From Amycolatopsis sp. DSM 110486 (GTDB lineage: Bacteria; Actinomycetota; Actinomycetes; Mycobacteriales; Pseudonocardiaceae): a stretch of 64,000 nt of DNA. The position numbers and the translations under genes were made by a program. Positions within the stretch are counted from its first letter, which is position 1; each line of letters starts with the position of its first letter. This document shows positions 23,799-32,491 of this stretch, one piece after another. Location of the stretch: NCBI RefSeq assembly GCF_019468465.1, contig NZ_CP080519.1:2247001-2311000 (forward strand), given 5' to 3'. The notes below the pieces were generated by a model. It was not told the DNA's origin and did not search any database. It worked only from the letters and a program-made list of their open reading frames with translations.

Positions 23799-24995
23799 AT
23801 GAAGATGCCCGCACGGAAGCGGCTACCTGCGGCGATCGGCGGCGCCGTGCTGGTCGCCGGCACCCTCGCCGGATGTGCTTCCGCACACACGGTTTCCGGT
23901 ACCGCGCTGGCCGAACCGAGTGCTCAGCCGAGCACGAGCGCCGCGCCGACGGTGTCTTCGGAGCCGTCACAGCCGCCGTCTTCACGGCCGGCTTCACCGT
24001 CTTCATGCGACTCGCTGATCTCTTCACTCGACGTGCGCGCGCGGGTGGCGCAGCTGGTAGTCCCGGGTGTCGACGCCGCCGATCCGGCTGCGGTGACAAA
24101 ACTTGTCCAGCAGCAGCAGATCGGCGGGTTCTTCGTGGGAGGCAATAAAACCACGCTGTTGCAGAACCACGCGCTCGACGCCGTGCAGAAGGCCGCGAAG
24201 ATCCCCGTGTCCGTCTCCGTCGACGAAGAGGGCGGGCGCGTGCAGCGCATCGACGACCTCGACGGCTCGATGCCGAGCGCGCGCGAGCTCGCCGCCACGA
24301 AGACGCCCGCCGAAGTCCGCGCGCTGGGCGTGCAGCGGGGCAAGCAGCTGCACGCGCGCGGGATCACCGTCGACTACGCGCCCGACGCCGATGTGAGCGA
24401 CGAACCGGACGACGCGGTGATCGGAGACCGTTCGTACAGCTCGGATCCCGCCAAGGTGCGCCAGTACGCGATCGCGTTCGCCGAGGGCCTGCGCCAGAGC
24501 GGCGTGACGCCGGTGCTCAAGCACTTCCCCGGCCACGGCCACGGATCCGGCGACTCGCACAAGGGCACGGTCACCACGCCGCCGCTCGATCAGCTGCGCA
24601 AGGTGGACCTCAAGCCGTACGAGAACATCGCCGACTACGGCGCCGTGGAAGTGATGGTGGGCCACCTCGACGTGCCGGGTCTCACCGACGGCGTGCCAGC
24701 GTCGATCTCGCCCGCCGCGTACCGGCTGCTGCGCGGCGACTACCACTTCACCGGCCCGATCATCACCGACGACCTCGGCGGCATGAAGGCGATCACCGAC
24801 CAGTACCCGCTGCCCGACGCCGTGCTGAAGGCGTTGCAGGCGGGCGCCGACGAGGCGTTGTTCTCCTCGGGCAACGGCGACGTCGGCGCGGTGCTCGACC
24901 GGCTCGTGAAGGCGGTGTCGAGCGGCGAGCTGCCCGCGGACCGCGTGGCCGCGTCGGTGAAGCGGGTGCTGAAGTCGAAGCACGCGTGCACCTGA
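23799..24995 (+). CDS. GH3 lipoprotein, beta-N-acetylhexosaminidase / glucosidase type
   Basis: The protein has 398 residues: a lipoprotein signal (VAGTLAGC), a Ser/Pro-rich linker to about 65, then a single-domain GH3 barrel of NagZ type. KHFPGHG (about 240-247) with GDSH carries the family's His-based acid/base, and IITDDLGG (about 320-327) carries the nucleophile Asp. VDEEGGRVQR is also a GH3 signature. The enzyme is surface-anchored, unlike cytosolic NagZ, so it probably trims chitin- or cell-wall-derived GlcNAc sugars outside the membrane. AAGGA lies 5 nt before the ATG. Confidence 0.85.
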   Translation: MKMPARKRLPAAIGGAVLVAGTLAGCASAHTVSGTALAEPSAQPSTSAAPTVSSEPSQPPSSRPASPSSCDSLISSLDVRARVAQLVVPGVDAADPAAVTKLVQQQQIGGFFVGGNKTTLLQNHALDAVQKAAKIPVSVSVDEEGGRVQRIDDLDGSMPSARELAATKTPAEVRALGVQRGKQLHARGITVDYAPDADVSDEPDDAVIGDRSYSSDPAKVRQYAIAFAEGLRQSGVTPVLKHFPGHGHGSGDSHKGTVTTPPLDQLRKVDLKPYENIADYGAVEVMVGHLDVPGLTDGVPASISPAAYRLLRGDYHFTGPIITDDLGGMKAITDQYPLPDAVLKALQAGADEALFSSGNGDVGAVLDRLVKAVSSGELPADRVAASVKRVLKSKHACT

Positions 24996-25053
24996 TCGCA
25001 GTCCACTCCGGACTAGGCTGGCGGCCGGATCACCGTCTCGGGAGGAGCACCAC

Positions 25054-25929
25054 ATGACGACGGACGCCACGGCGGCCGGCACCCTGCAGCTCGGCGGCGA
25101 GCTGGCCGTGACCCGGATGGGCTTCGGCGCGATGCGCCTGGCCGGACCCGGGGTCTGGGGGCCGCCGCAGGACCTCGCCGAGGCGTCGGCGGTGCTGCGC
25201 GAGGCGCTGGCGCTGGGCATCACGCACATCGACACGTCGGACTACTACGGCCCGCACACGGTCAACGAGCTGATCCGGACCAATCTCGCGCCCTACCCGG
25301 ACGAGCTGGTGCTGGTGACCAAGGTGGGCGCGCGCCGCAGCGCCGACCGCGGCTGGCCGCCCGCGCTCAAGCGCGACGAGCTGATCTCCGCCGTCCACGA
25401 CAACCTGCGCAACCTGGCCGTCGAAGCGCTCGACGTGGTGAACCTGCGCCTGGGCGACGAAACGGGCGGCTACCCCGTGGACGTGTCGATCGTGGAACCG
25501 TTTTCAGTGCTGGCCGAGCTGCGGGACCAGGGCCTGATCCGCCACCTCGGCGTGAGCCACGTGACGGGTGCGCAGCTCGACGTCGCGCGCGAGATCGCGC
25601 CGGTGGTGTGCGTGCAGAACGCCTACAACCTCGCGCACCGCGAGAACGACGACCTCGTGGACAAGTGCGCCGCGCTCGGCATCGCGTTCGTCCCGTACTT
25701 CCCGTTGGGCGGGTTCAGCCCGCTGCAGTCCTCGGCGCTCGACGAGTGCGCCGCGCGGCTCGGCGCGAAGCCGATGCAGGTCGCGCTGGCGTGGCTGCTG
25801 CAGCGCTCGCCCGCGATCGCCGTGATCCCGGGCACGTCGTCGATGGCGCACCTGCGGGAGAACGTCGCGGCCGCCGCACTCGAGCTGCCGGCCGACGTCG
25901 TCGCCGAGCTCGACGCGATCGGCGTCTGA
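25054..25929 (+). CDS. Aldo/keto reductase, YdbC-like
   Basis: A 291-residue (beta/alpha)8 oxidoreductase. Catalytic Asp and Tyr are in IDTSDYYGPH and Lys in VTKVG. The position of the usual catalytic His reads VVNLRLGDE, as in E. coli YdbC-type members, so the tetrad is incomplete by the classical definition. NADPH-dependent carbonyl reduction is the family role; the substrate is unknown. GGGAGGAG precedes the ATG and a -10-like TAGGCT lies at 25014. It converges with the chaperone operon with 3 bp between stops. Confidence 0.85.
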   Translation: MTTDATAAGTLQLGGELAVTRMGFGAMRLAGPGVWGPPQDLAEASAVLREALALGITHIDTSDYYGPHTVNELIRTNLAPYPDELVLVTKVGARRSADRGWPPALKRDELISAVHDNLRNLAVEALDVVNLRLGDETGGYPVDVSIVEPFSVLAELRDQGLIRHLGVSHVTGAQLDVAREIAPVVCVQNAYNLAHRENDDLVDKCAALGIAFVPYFPLGGFSPLQSSALDECAARLGAKPMQVALAWLLQRSPAIAVIPGTSSMAHLRENVAAAALELPADVVAELDAIGV

Positions 25930-25932
25930 GAA

Positions 25933-26826
25933 CTACGCCGGAGTCACCTCCAGCGTCACCGTGCGGTTCGCGGCCACGTCCGTGCCCTCGTGCACGGGCG
26001 TGGCCTGGTCGGCGCTGGTGATCGCGAACGTCGTGAGCGGCAGGCCGCTCGCCGTCGCCAGCACGCGCGCCGCCGAAGCCGCGCGGGCCAGCGCGGTCGA
26101 CGAGCCGTCGCTGGCCGGGCCGCCCGGCACGGCGACGCCATGGCCGATCACCGTGACCCGCACGTCCTGTCCCTTGAGGACGGCACCCCAGCGTTCCAGC
26201 GCGCGCCGGCCGTCGCCGCTGGGGCTGATCGCGTTGGGGCCGAAGAGCCCCTCGTCGAAGGTGATGGTGACGGCCGAGCCGGTCGTGACCTGCACGCCGT
26301 CGCCGCCGAGGTGCGACGCCAGCGCGGTGAGCTTCTGCTGACGGCTCTGCTCCTCCTCGGCCGCTTTCGACTGCGACGCGTGCAACCGGTCCAGCTCGGC
26401 CTGCACAGCGGGGCTGGTCGTCGCGAGCGGTGCGGCCGTCGGCGCGGGTTCCGGGGAAGACCACGGCAGCGTCGCCACGATCACCGCCACTCCGGCCACG
26501 ACCACGACCGCCGCGCCGGCGGCCGCGAGCCGACGGCCGACCGGGCGCTTGCGCAGCCGCCCCGAACGGATCTTCGCGATCAGCCGCCGTCCCGCCAGCG
26601 CCGGCTCGGACTCCGGCGCCAGCTCCAGGACCCGGGCCCACGCGGCGTCGGCCTGCTCCAGATCACCGGCCTGGGCGTGGACGCGGGCCAGCAGATCCAA
26701 GCGCGCCACGTCGTCGGTGGCGGCGCGCTGCAACAGCTCGGCGGCGGCCGCGTATTCGCCGAGGCGGGCCAGGTCGGCCGCCTCCGCGAGCGTCAGCTCC
26801 TCGGAAAGCCCGCTGAACACGGTCAT
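25933..26826 (-). CDS. TPR / single-TM / OmpA-like domain protein, last gene of the Hsp70 cassette
   Basis: The protein has 297 residues. The N-terminal 80 residues form TPR-like helices (LARLGEYAAAAELLQRA, LLARVHAQAGDLEQADAAWA), followed by a basic stretch, one membrane helix (about 100-122), a coiled segment and a C-terminal OmpA/MotB-like domain (about 200-297). The start overlaps the Hsp70 stop (TGATG); a GTG one codon upstream is equally possible. The OmpA-like fold normally binds peptidoglycan, so this protein could tether the chaperone complex to membrane and wall. That role is inference. Confidence 0.72.
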   Translation of the reverse strand: MTVFSGLSEELTLAEAADLARLGEYAAAAELLQRAATDDVARLDLLARVHAQAGDLEQADAAWARVLELAPESEPALAGRRLIAKIRSGRLRKRPVGRRLAAAGAAVVVVAGVAVIVATLPWSSPEPAPTAAPLATTSPAVQAELDRLHASQSKAAEEEQSRQQKLTALASHLGGDGVQVTTGSAVTITFDEGLFGPNAISPSGDGRRALERWGAVLKGQDVRVTVIGHGVAVPGGPASDGSSTALARAASAARVLATASGLPLTTFAITSADQATPVHEGTDVAANRTVTLEVTPA

Positions 26827-29330
26827 CACGGACGCTCCTGACGCAGGATGCCGCCGTCGGCGCTGCCCTGGATGTCGGGCGGCAGCAGCGCTCGCAGCCG
26901 GCGGTTGACGTCCGTCAGCGCCGCCCAGTTGCTCGTGTTGACGGCGTGCTCGCCTTCTCGGATGAGCTCACGGGCGCGCGCCGGCTCGGTCATCCGGTCC
27001 TGCGACGCGCGCAGGGCGTTGAAGATCTCCTCATCGAGCGAGCCGTCACGCCGAAGCAGCACCACCTGGAGGTCCGTGGCACGGTCGGACAGGCGTTCGG
27101 CGGCCGCGGCGTCGCGGTTGTCGTGCACGGTCTCGTAGCGGCGTTCGATGTCGGCCAGCTCGGTGCGGTCCTCGGCGGAGCCGACGCGCTCGACGAGCTC
27201 CCGGCAGTGCGCGATCTGGTCGCGCAGCCGGGCCATCACGTCGGGGATGCGCAGTTCCTCCTCGATGTCGTCGAGCTCCGCCTGGACCTCGCGCATCCGC
27301 TGTTCGGCCGCGACCGCCGCGCCCTCGTCGGTCGCGCTCGAGGTGACCTCCTCACGTACCGCCGCGACCGTGCCCCGCTCGTCGAGCCGCATCAGCAGGC
27401 CGCGGGCGCGATCCGAGCGCGCCGTCTCGGCCTCGGACCGCAGCTGTTCGTGGCGGGCCTCCAGCTCGTTGAGCTGCCGGCGCAGCGCCGGCGCCTCGGG
27501 GACCGCGGTCTTGTTCAGCTCGACGGCGGCCTCGAACTCCGCGTCGAGCAACGGCACGAAAGCGGTGACCGAGACCAGGCGCGACTCGTCCATCGCGAAG
27601 GTCACCTGGATCTCGCTGCCGCGCGGCAGGTCGCGGCGCACGTCCTGGGCCTTGATCTCGATCAGCCCGACCTGCTTGTTGCGCTCGCCGCGCCGAAACT
27701 CTCCCTCGGCGATGGGGATGCGGATGACCGAGCCGGCCTCCGCGCGGTGCACGCTCGCGGTCGAGAAGAAAACCTGCGTGGTTTCCGCCGGCAGTGGCCG
27801 GTTCTTCATCAGCATCGGGGTGAACGTGCCGTCGGCCTCGGTCAGGCCGACGCTGTTGACCACGGTCTGGCCCTGCATCTCGTTCGCCCAGTGGGTGATC
27901 GTGAACCCCGGCGGGTTCACCGGCACCCGCGCGCCCACCGGGTCGATCAGCTCGACCTCGAACCGGTTGGAGACCAGGTCCTTGAGCAGCACGTCGAGGG
28001 TGAACGTGCCTTCGGGAGACAGCGTGATCTCCGCGCTGCGGTACTGCGGCTGCCGCCGCGAATCGCTCAGGACTACGCGGAAACGGCTCCAGTCGGCGCC
28101 ACCCGGCGTCTCGAACCGGCCCGAGACCGGAACGGACAGCAGGCTCGTGGTCTTCGGGTAGGACAGCGTCGCGGAGAACTCACCACGCTTCGGCACGACC
28201 TTGGCGCGCGGCAACGCCACCGTGCCGGCGTAGATCGCGGCGCCGCGCGCGACGACCGTGCTCGGGTCCTGGCTGTGGTCGAGCTCGATGCCGAGACCGT
28301 CGGTCGGATCCGCGAGCAGCTCGCGCAGCCCGGGGGCCAGGGTCGGGCCGCCGACGAGCAGCAGCCGGTCGATGTCCGACGGCCGCAGGTTCGCCTTCGC
28401 CAGCGCTTCGCGGCACAGATGCACCGCGCGCAGGTAGAACGGCGACGCGAGCCGATCGACGTCCTCGCGCCGCAGGGTGTACTCGAACAGTTCGAGCACG
28501 CCGTCGCCGAGGTCCAGCTCCGCCATGATCTGCGCCTGATCGGTCGACGACAGCGCGATCTTGGCCGACTCCGCGGCCGCGCGCAGGAACGCGAAGTTGC
28601 GGATCCAGCGCGGGTTCTCGACGGTGAACTCCTTCAGCCCGAACGCCGTCGCGGCGGCCGGCGCGAGCAGGCTGCTCACGATGGCCGCGTCGATGTTCTT
28701 ACCGCCGAGGCCGAGGTCGCCCGCGTGGTGGAGCACCGACAGCTCGCCGTCGACCGTGCTGACCACCGCCGAGTCGAACGTGCCGCCGCCGAAGTCGAAC
28801 ACCATCCAGTAGGAGCCGCGGCTCTCGTTCTGGAAGCCGTAGGCGAACGCGGCCGCCGTCGGCTCCTGCACCAGCGGGCACGGCGCCGTGAAGCCGGCGA
28901 GCTTCGCCGCCTCGCTCGTCGCCTCCGTCTGGTTGAGCGCGAACGCGGCGGGCACGGTGATCACCGCCGCCGCGGGCGGTTCGCCGAACCGGCGGGCGGC
29001 GTCGCCGCGCAGCGACTTGAGCACCTCGGCAGACAGCTCGACCGGCGTCATCGACACCCCGGCGCGCGCGAAGGTGCGCCGGGCGTCGGCGAAGCCCATG
29101 GCCTGCTTGAACTCGATCTGGACGTTGTCCGCGTCGCGTTCCCGGCGGCTCTTCGCCGCGGCGCCGACCTGGATCAGGCCGGGCTTGGGCATCCAGACGG
29201 CCGAGGGCGTGTAGTCGCCCTGCACGTTGTTCTTGACCACCGAGACCTGGCCGCCGTCCAGCACGGCGAGCGCGCTGTTCGTCGTGCCGAGGTCGATACC
29301 GAAATCGATGGTGTCACGGGTGTCCCGCAT
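26826..29330 (-). CDS. Hsp70-like (DnaK-like) protein with extra inter-domain region
   Basis: This 834-residue protein is much longer than DnaK (about 620-640). The actin-like ATPase domain (1 to about 385) shows the phosphate loops GIDLGTTNSALAV (11-23) and VFDFGGGTFD (177-186) and the VPAAF motif. A beta-rich segment of about 110 residues follows (about 390-500, SGRFETPGGADWSRF). Then comes a recognisable substrate-binding beta domain (IPIAEGEFRRGERNKQVG to VTFAMDESRLVSVTAF) and a long helical lid. The linker motif DVLLLD of DnaK is not seen. GGAGG is placed 6 nt before the ATG, which overlaps the upstream GrpE-like gene by 17 bp. Distinct from housekeeping dnaK, with no dnaJ or hspR beside it. 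Confidence 0.85.
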   Translation of the reverse strand: MRDTRDTIDFGIDLGTTNSALAVLDGGQVSVVKNNVQGDYTPSAVWMPKPGLIQVGAAAKSRRERDADNVQIEFKQAMGFADARRTFARAGVSMTPVELSAEVLKSLRGDAARRFGEPPAAAVITVPAAFALNQTEATSEAAKLAGFTAPCPLVQEPTAAAFAYGFQNESRGSYWMVFDFGGGTFDSAVVSTVDGELSVLHHAGDLGLGGKNIDAAIVSSLLAPAAATAFGLKEFTVENPRWIRNFAFLRAAAESAKIALSSTDQAQIMAELDLGDGVLELFEYTLRREDVDRLASPFYLRAVHLCREALAKANLRPSDIDRLLLVGGPTLAPGLRELLADPTDGLGIELDHSQDPSTVVARGAAIYAGTVALPRAKVVPKRGEFSATLSYPKTTSLLSVPVSGRFETPGGADWSRFRVVLSDSRRQPQYRSAEITLSPEGTFTLDVLLKDLVSNRFEVELIDPVGARVPVNPPGFTITHWANEMQGQTVVNSVGLTEADGTFTPMLMKNRPLPAETTQVFFSTASVHRAEAGSVIRIPIAEGEFRRGERNKQVGLIEIKAQDVRRDLPRGSEIQVTFAMDESRLVSVTAFVPLLDAEFEAAVELNKTAVPEAPALRRQLNELEARHEQLRSEAETARSDRARGLLMRLDERGTVAAVREEVTSSATDEGAAVAAEQRMREVQAELDDIEEELRIPDVMARLRDQIAHCRELVERVGSAEDRTELADIERRYETVHDNRDAAAAERLSDRATDLQVVLLRRDGSLDEEIFNALRASQDRMTEPARARELIREGEHAVNTSNWAALTDVNRRLRALLPPDIQGSADGGILRQERP

Positions 29331-29841
29331 CAGCTTCCTCCGCCGTAGTGCCGGGGGCGACCGGGCACCCCACGATGACCTGCCCCATCTGGATCCGCCG
29401 CCCCGCCAGGTAGACCGAAGGCCGCACCGTCTCCACCACCCGCTCCGACGTGAGGCCCGGTTCGTCCTGGAACACCAGCGGTTCCAGCGCGAGCCCCGAG
29501 TCGAACAGGTCCCCGTCGTGGTCCTGGATCAGCACGCCCGCCGCGTCGAGCGCCTCCTGGCTCGCCGACAAGTACCGGCCCGCCTGCTTCGCCACGCGGT
29601 CCTGCACGCCGGTGAGCTTCTTGCGCGCCCGCCACAACGCCGTCGCCGCCACAGCCAGGTCCGATTCGGACAGCCGGGGCCCCGCCGGCTTCGCGGCAGA
29701 ACCCTTCGTGGCCACGAGCAAGGCCGAGACCTGGTCGGCGAGCTCCCGCAGCCGCGCCCGCTCTTCCGCTCCCCACAAGGGTTCCTCGATACGGAACTCC
29801 CTGTGGTGCCGGCGCTGGCGCCGGTCTTCGGTGTTCGTCAC
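29314..29841 (-). CDS. GrpE-like nucleotide exchange factor
   Basis: The protein has 175 residues. The first 95 are charged and helical. Residues about 100-160 match the GrpE beta-wing domain: GVLIQDHDGDLFD, then VVETVRPSVYLAGRRIQMGQ, comparable to GrpE patterns of the type VVEVLRPGYxLGxRVLRPA. It overlaps both neighbours (GTGA with the upstream membrane protein, 17 bp with the Hsp70-like gene), strong evidence that it serves this Hsp70. The helical part is shorter than in canonical GrpE. I assign GrpE-like function from the C-terminal pattern and context. Confidence 0.72.
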   Translation of the reverse strand: MTNTEDRRQRRHHREFRIEEPLWGAEERARLRELADQVSALLVATKGSAAKPAGPRLSESDLAVAATALWRARKKLTGVQDRVAKQAGRYLSASQEALDAAGVLIQDHDGDLFDSGLALEPLVFQDEPGLTSERVVETVRPSVYLAGRRIQMGQVIVGCPVAPGTTAEEADAGHP

Positions 29842-31370
29842 GCCCTTGTCCTCTCCGTGCGCATGCGTACGGTCCCCACCACGAGCAGCAGCACCGCGGT
29901 CACCACCGTGATCCACGCGGGGATCGGCGTGCCGGTCGAATCCACCAGCCACAGCACGAGCCCCGCCACGGCATCGGTCATGAGCAGGCCCGGCAGCCGC
30001 CCGCGGCCGACCGACGCGTCCGTGGCCAGCCCGAGCCCCCCGACCAGCCCGGGCACGCCGATGAGGAACACCGGCAGCAACGGCGAGGTCAGCAGCGTCG
30101 CGAGCAAGGTGACGCCGAAGGCCACGTGGAGCAGCGCCAGGAACACCCGTGACGCGGAGACGTAGCGCCGTGGCGGTCCGCCGTCCTGCAGCTGTCGCAT
30201 TTGGACGATCATCCGGCGAGCCTGTTCGCGATCCTCGGAGCGCGGTGCGATCTCGATGATCGTGTTCAGCACGAGGCTCGCGTCGCTGTAGCGGCCGCGC
30301 TTGATGTAGCCGGTCACGGTGTTCCACAGGTGCCCGACGTCGACGGGGGCGTTGACCCGGCCGGCGCCGAGCGCGCCCTGCTGGTTGCGCTTGACGGTGG
30401 CGAGCGTGTCCGGGTCCGTGCTGTATCGCGTCGCGAGGGCGAAGACGTCCTTCGTCAGCGCGTGGTGCGCGCCGGCGGAATCGGCGAGCGCGACGCCGAT
30501 GTTGTTCAGCGAGACCGCCGCCATTTCAGTGACGCTCGCCGTGCGCCGGAAGTCCGTGCGCGGCACCAGATCTTCGAGCCGGTCGAGCGGCACGGGGAGC
30601 TCCGCGAGCGCGCGCTCGGCCGCCGTGCGCGCCTTGCCCTGGTCCAGCAGCGTGCGCAGCTCCTTCAGCAGGCTCTCCACGCGCAGGTAGGTGGGTTCGG
30701 CCGCTTCGCTGCGGGCGTCGGCCACGGTGTGCTTGTCGCCGCCGAAGAGCGGCAGGTACCGCACGAGCCGGTGGGGTTCGCTCGACTCGGCCGTGAGCGC
30801 CACGAGCGGGGCGACGAGCGCGTCCGGCAGAGCGCCGCGAATACCGTCCACAGTGGACTCGTCGAGCCGACGGTCGCCGAGGCTCTCCACGCGGTGGGCG
30901 AGGTGCCCCCAGAAGGCCTCACTGCTGAGCGTGACGGCCCAGCTGCGCGCGGCCTCGTCCCACAGCGGCGCCGGGTGGTCCTCGGTGTGTTCGGTTTCGG
31001 CCTCGAGCGCGGCCGAGTGCGCCGCGACGGCGAGGTCGTGCTTGTCGTGCAGCTGCGGCGGGCACCCGCAGTCCTCGGGAGTGCCCCAGGTCCAGAACAG
31101 CTCGTCGACGAACCGGTGCTCGGTGTTGCCGAGCGCGTCGAACGCAGCGCGGATCTCCTCCGGCGTCGGATCGGCCGGCACCCCGGGCGGCCGCGCGCCG
31201 CCGACGTCGAGCACGCCGAGCACCCGCAGCCGCTGCTCGCGCACGGTCCGCCGCGACGCCGTCGCGTTGAGCCCCGTGATCCGGAACGGGTTGCGCCGGT
31301 ACAGCTGCGGCGTCGCGATCGCCCGCAACCGCCCGGCCGCGGCTCGCCCGCGGCTCTCGTTCGCACCCAT
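29838..31370 (-). CDS. Membrane protein with degenerate J-domain-like N-terminus, first gene of the Hsp70 cassette
   Basis: The protein has 510 residues. The start (about 20-95) contains YRRNPFRITGLNATASRRTV, the opening of a J-like helix pair seen in Hsp70-associated actinobacterial proteins, but without the HPD motif. A CxC pair (DCGCPPQ) follows. The middle (about 100-390) is helical with TPR-like stretches (VSLNNIGVALADSAG, GYIKRGRYSDASLVL). The C-terminus has three to four membrane helices (about 410-505). Its stop overlaps the GrpE-like start. It could be a membrane anchor or co-chaperone of the Hsp70-like ATPase; the J-like reading is tentative. Confidence 0.6.
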   Translation of the reverse strand: MGANESRGRAAAGRLRAIATPQLYRRNPFRITGLNATASRRTVREQRLRVLGVLDVGGARPPGVPADPTPEEIRAAFDALGNTEHRFVDELFWTWGTPEDCGCPPQLHDKHDLAVAAHSAALEAETEHTEDHPAPLWDEAARSWAVTLSSEAFWGHLAHRVESLGDRRLDESTVDGIRGALPDALVAPLVALTAESSEPHRLVRYLPLFGGDKHTVADARSEAAEPTYLRVESLLKELRTLLDQGKARTAAERALAELPVPLDRLEDLVPRTDFRRTASVTEMAAVSLNNIGVALADSAGAHHALTKDVFALATRYSTDPDTLATVKRNQQGALGAGRVNAPVDVGHLWNTVTGYIKRGRYSDASLVLNTIIEIAPRSEDREQARRMIVQMRQLQDGGPPRRYVSASRVFLALLHVAFGVTLLATLLTSPLLPVFLIGVPGLVGGLGLATDASVGRGRLPGLLMTDAVAGLVLWLVDSTGTPIPAWITVVTAVLLLVVGTVRMRTERTRA

Positions 31371-31496
31371 GGCGCAGAAGTTAGGCCGAGGTCGCCGGGA
31401 GGGGTCCCGATCGTCCTCTTGCTGCCACGCCGTGGACGTGACCCAGGTCACCGGAAGCCGGTGGAACCTGACGGCGCCCAACGCGTAATACCCCGC

Positions 31497-31797
31497 ATGA
31501 GCACCAGAAAGAGCCGGGCCGGTCGCCGCTGGGGGTGGCCGCTGGTCCTGGCGGTGGTCGTCGTCGCCGGAGTCGCGGAGACTCCGGCGACGGCGTCCCC
31601 GAACCGACTCCCCTCGCGAAGTACCGCGAGCTCTCGCGCCAGGCCGAGAAGCTCAGCCAGGACCTGCTGGGCGCGCAGGCGGACCTCGACCGGAAGCAGT
31701 CCGACCTCGACCGCGCCGGTCAGGACATCACGGCGGCGAAGAACGCCGGCGCCACGGCGGCCGCGGACAAGGCGCGCCGCCAGGTGGATGTGGACCG
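31497..31797 (+). pseudogene. Frameshifted N-terminal remnant of an NlpC/P60-type secreted coiled-coil protein
   Basis: An ATG at 31497 opens a good signal peptide (RRWGWPLVLAVVVVAGVAET, then PATAS). The coiled coil that should follow (YRELSRQAEKLSQDLLGAQA, DLDRKQSDLDRAGQDITAAK) lies in a different frame, so one net indel sits between about 31580 and 31620. The coil matches the N-terminal region of actinobacterial NlpC/P60 peptidoglycan hydrolases as I know them. The catalytic domain is missing: the sequence runs into a palindromic element and an unrelated remnant. A sequencing error could explain the frameshift but not the missing domain. Confidence 0.5.
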
Positions 31798-31811
31798 GTG
31801 CTCTGTTGTCT

Positions 31812-31899
31812 GCCTCGGCTCCGCCGAGGCGTGCGAGATCGCTTCAAGCCGGCTTCTTCCCTCCCGATTTTCGCGCGGCCCAGGGGCCGCGCGAAATCG
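31812..31899. repeat. Palindromic element with two strong hairpins
   Basis: Hairpin 1 is GCCTCGGC (31812-31819), 3-nt loop, GCCGAGGC (31823-31830). Hairpin 2 has arms of 15-16 nt (31865-31880 and 31885-31899) with a CAGG loop and a single bulged T; its core is CGCGCGGCC/GGCCGCGCG. The element has the look of a REP- or MITE-like repeat. It sits exactly between two unrelated gene remnants. Confidence 0.65.
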
Positions 31900-31915
31900 C
31901 TCAGTCCAGAAGCCC

Positions 31916-32485
31916 GAAACCGGCGGCGAACGCGTGCGCAGCGAAGTCTGGCAGCCGCAGACGTGGACGGACGTCTGGCAGCGGCGCAGCCAGGTCGGCT
32001 CCGGCGCGCCGACGACGGGCAGCGGGAAGCGCTTGTCGTTCAACGCCTCCACGTCGGTGGACCCGTGCACGCTCGCGCCGGGCTGGACCAACCCGACACC
32101 GGAGTTCCTCGCGCGCGCCCCGCGCGACCCGGCCGTGATCAAGGCACAGCTGGCGGCCGCCGTGCCGCACTCGGACGCACGAGTGGAACAGCCGGCGGGC
32201 ACCTACGCCGAGCTCGTGATCCTGCGCGGCGCCGCTCGCGCCAACGGCCTGCCCGCCGACCTTTCCCGTGCCCTGCAACGCACGGCCGCCCTCCTCGCGC
32301 CCGCGTCGCCGGCTCACAACCTCGACGGCGTGCCCGGCACCGCGTACACGCTGAAAGGCACGAACGGCGTCCAGCTCGTCGTGCTCGCCGACGCGGACGG
32401 CACGTACCTCGGCAGCCCCACGGAGTCGGTCACCCGCGGCGCCGCGGCGGAACTCGGTGGACCGGCGGTGAAACTCTTTCCCTGA
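31916..32485 (+). pseudogene. C-terminal remnant of a CU044_5270-type protein
   Basis: From about 31916 the frame encodes SEVWQPQTWTDVWQRRSQ and later TYAELVILRGAARANGLPAD followed by LSRALQRTAALL. This is the pattern of the C-terminal half of CU044_5270-family proteins (single-TM proteins often encoded beside ECF sigma factors), recognised from memory. The N-terminal half, including the membrane helix, is absent and there is no start of its own. The frame is continuous with the preceding remnant through the palindromic element, so a fused peptide could still be made. Confidence 0.45.
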
Positions 32486-32491
32486 CGGATT

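Noticed and set aside
26946..29348. Rightward 800-codon frame opposite the Hsp70-like gene
   Set aside because: No domain or start signal; the leftward frame has diagnostic Hsp70 motifs.
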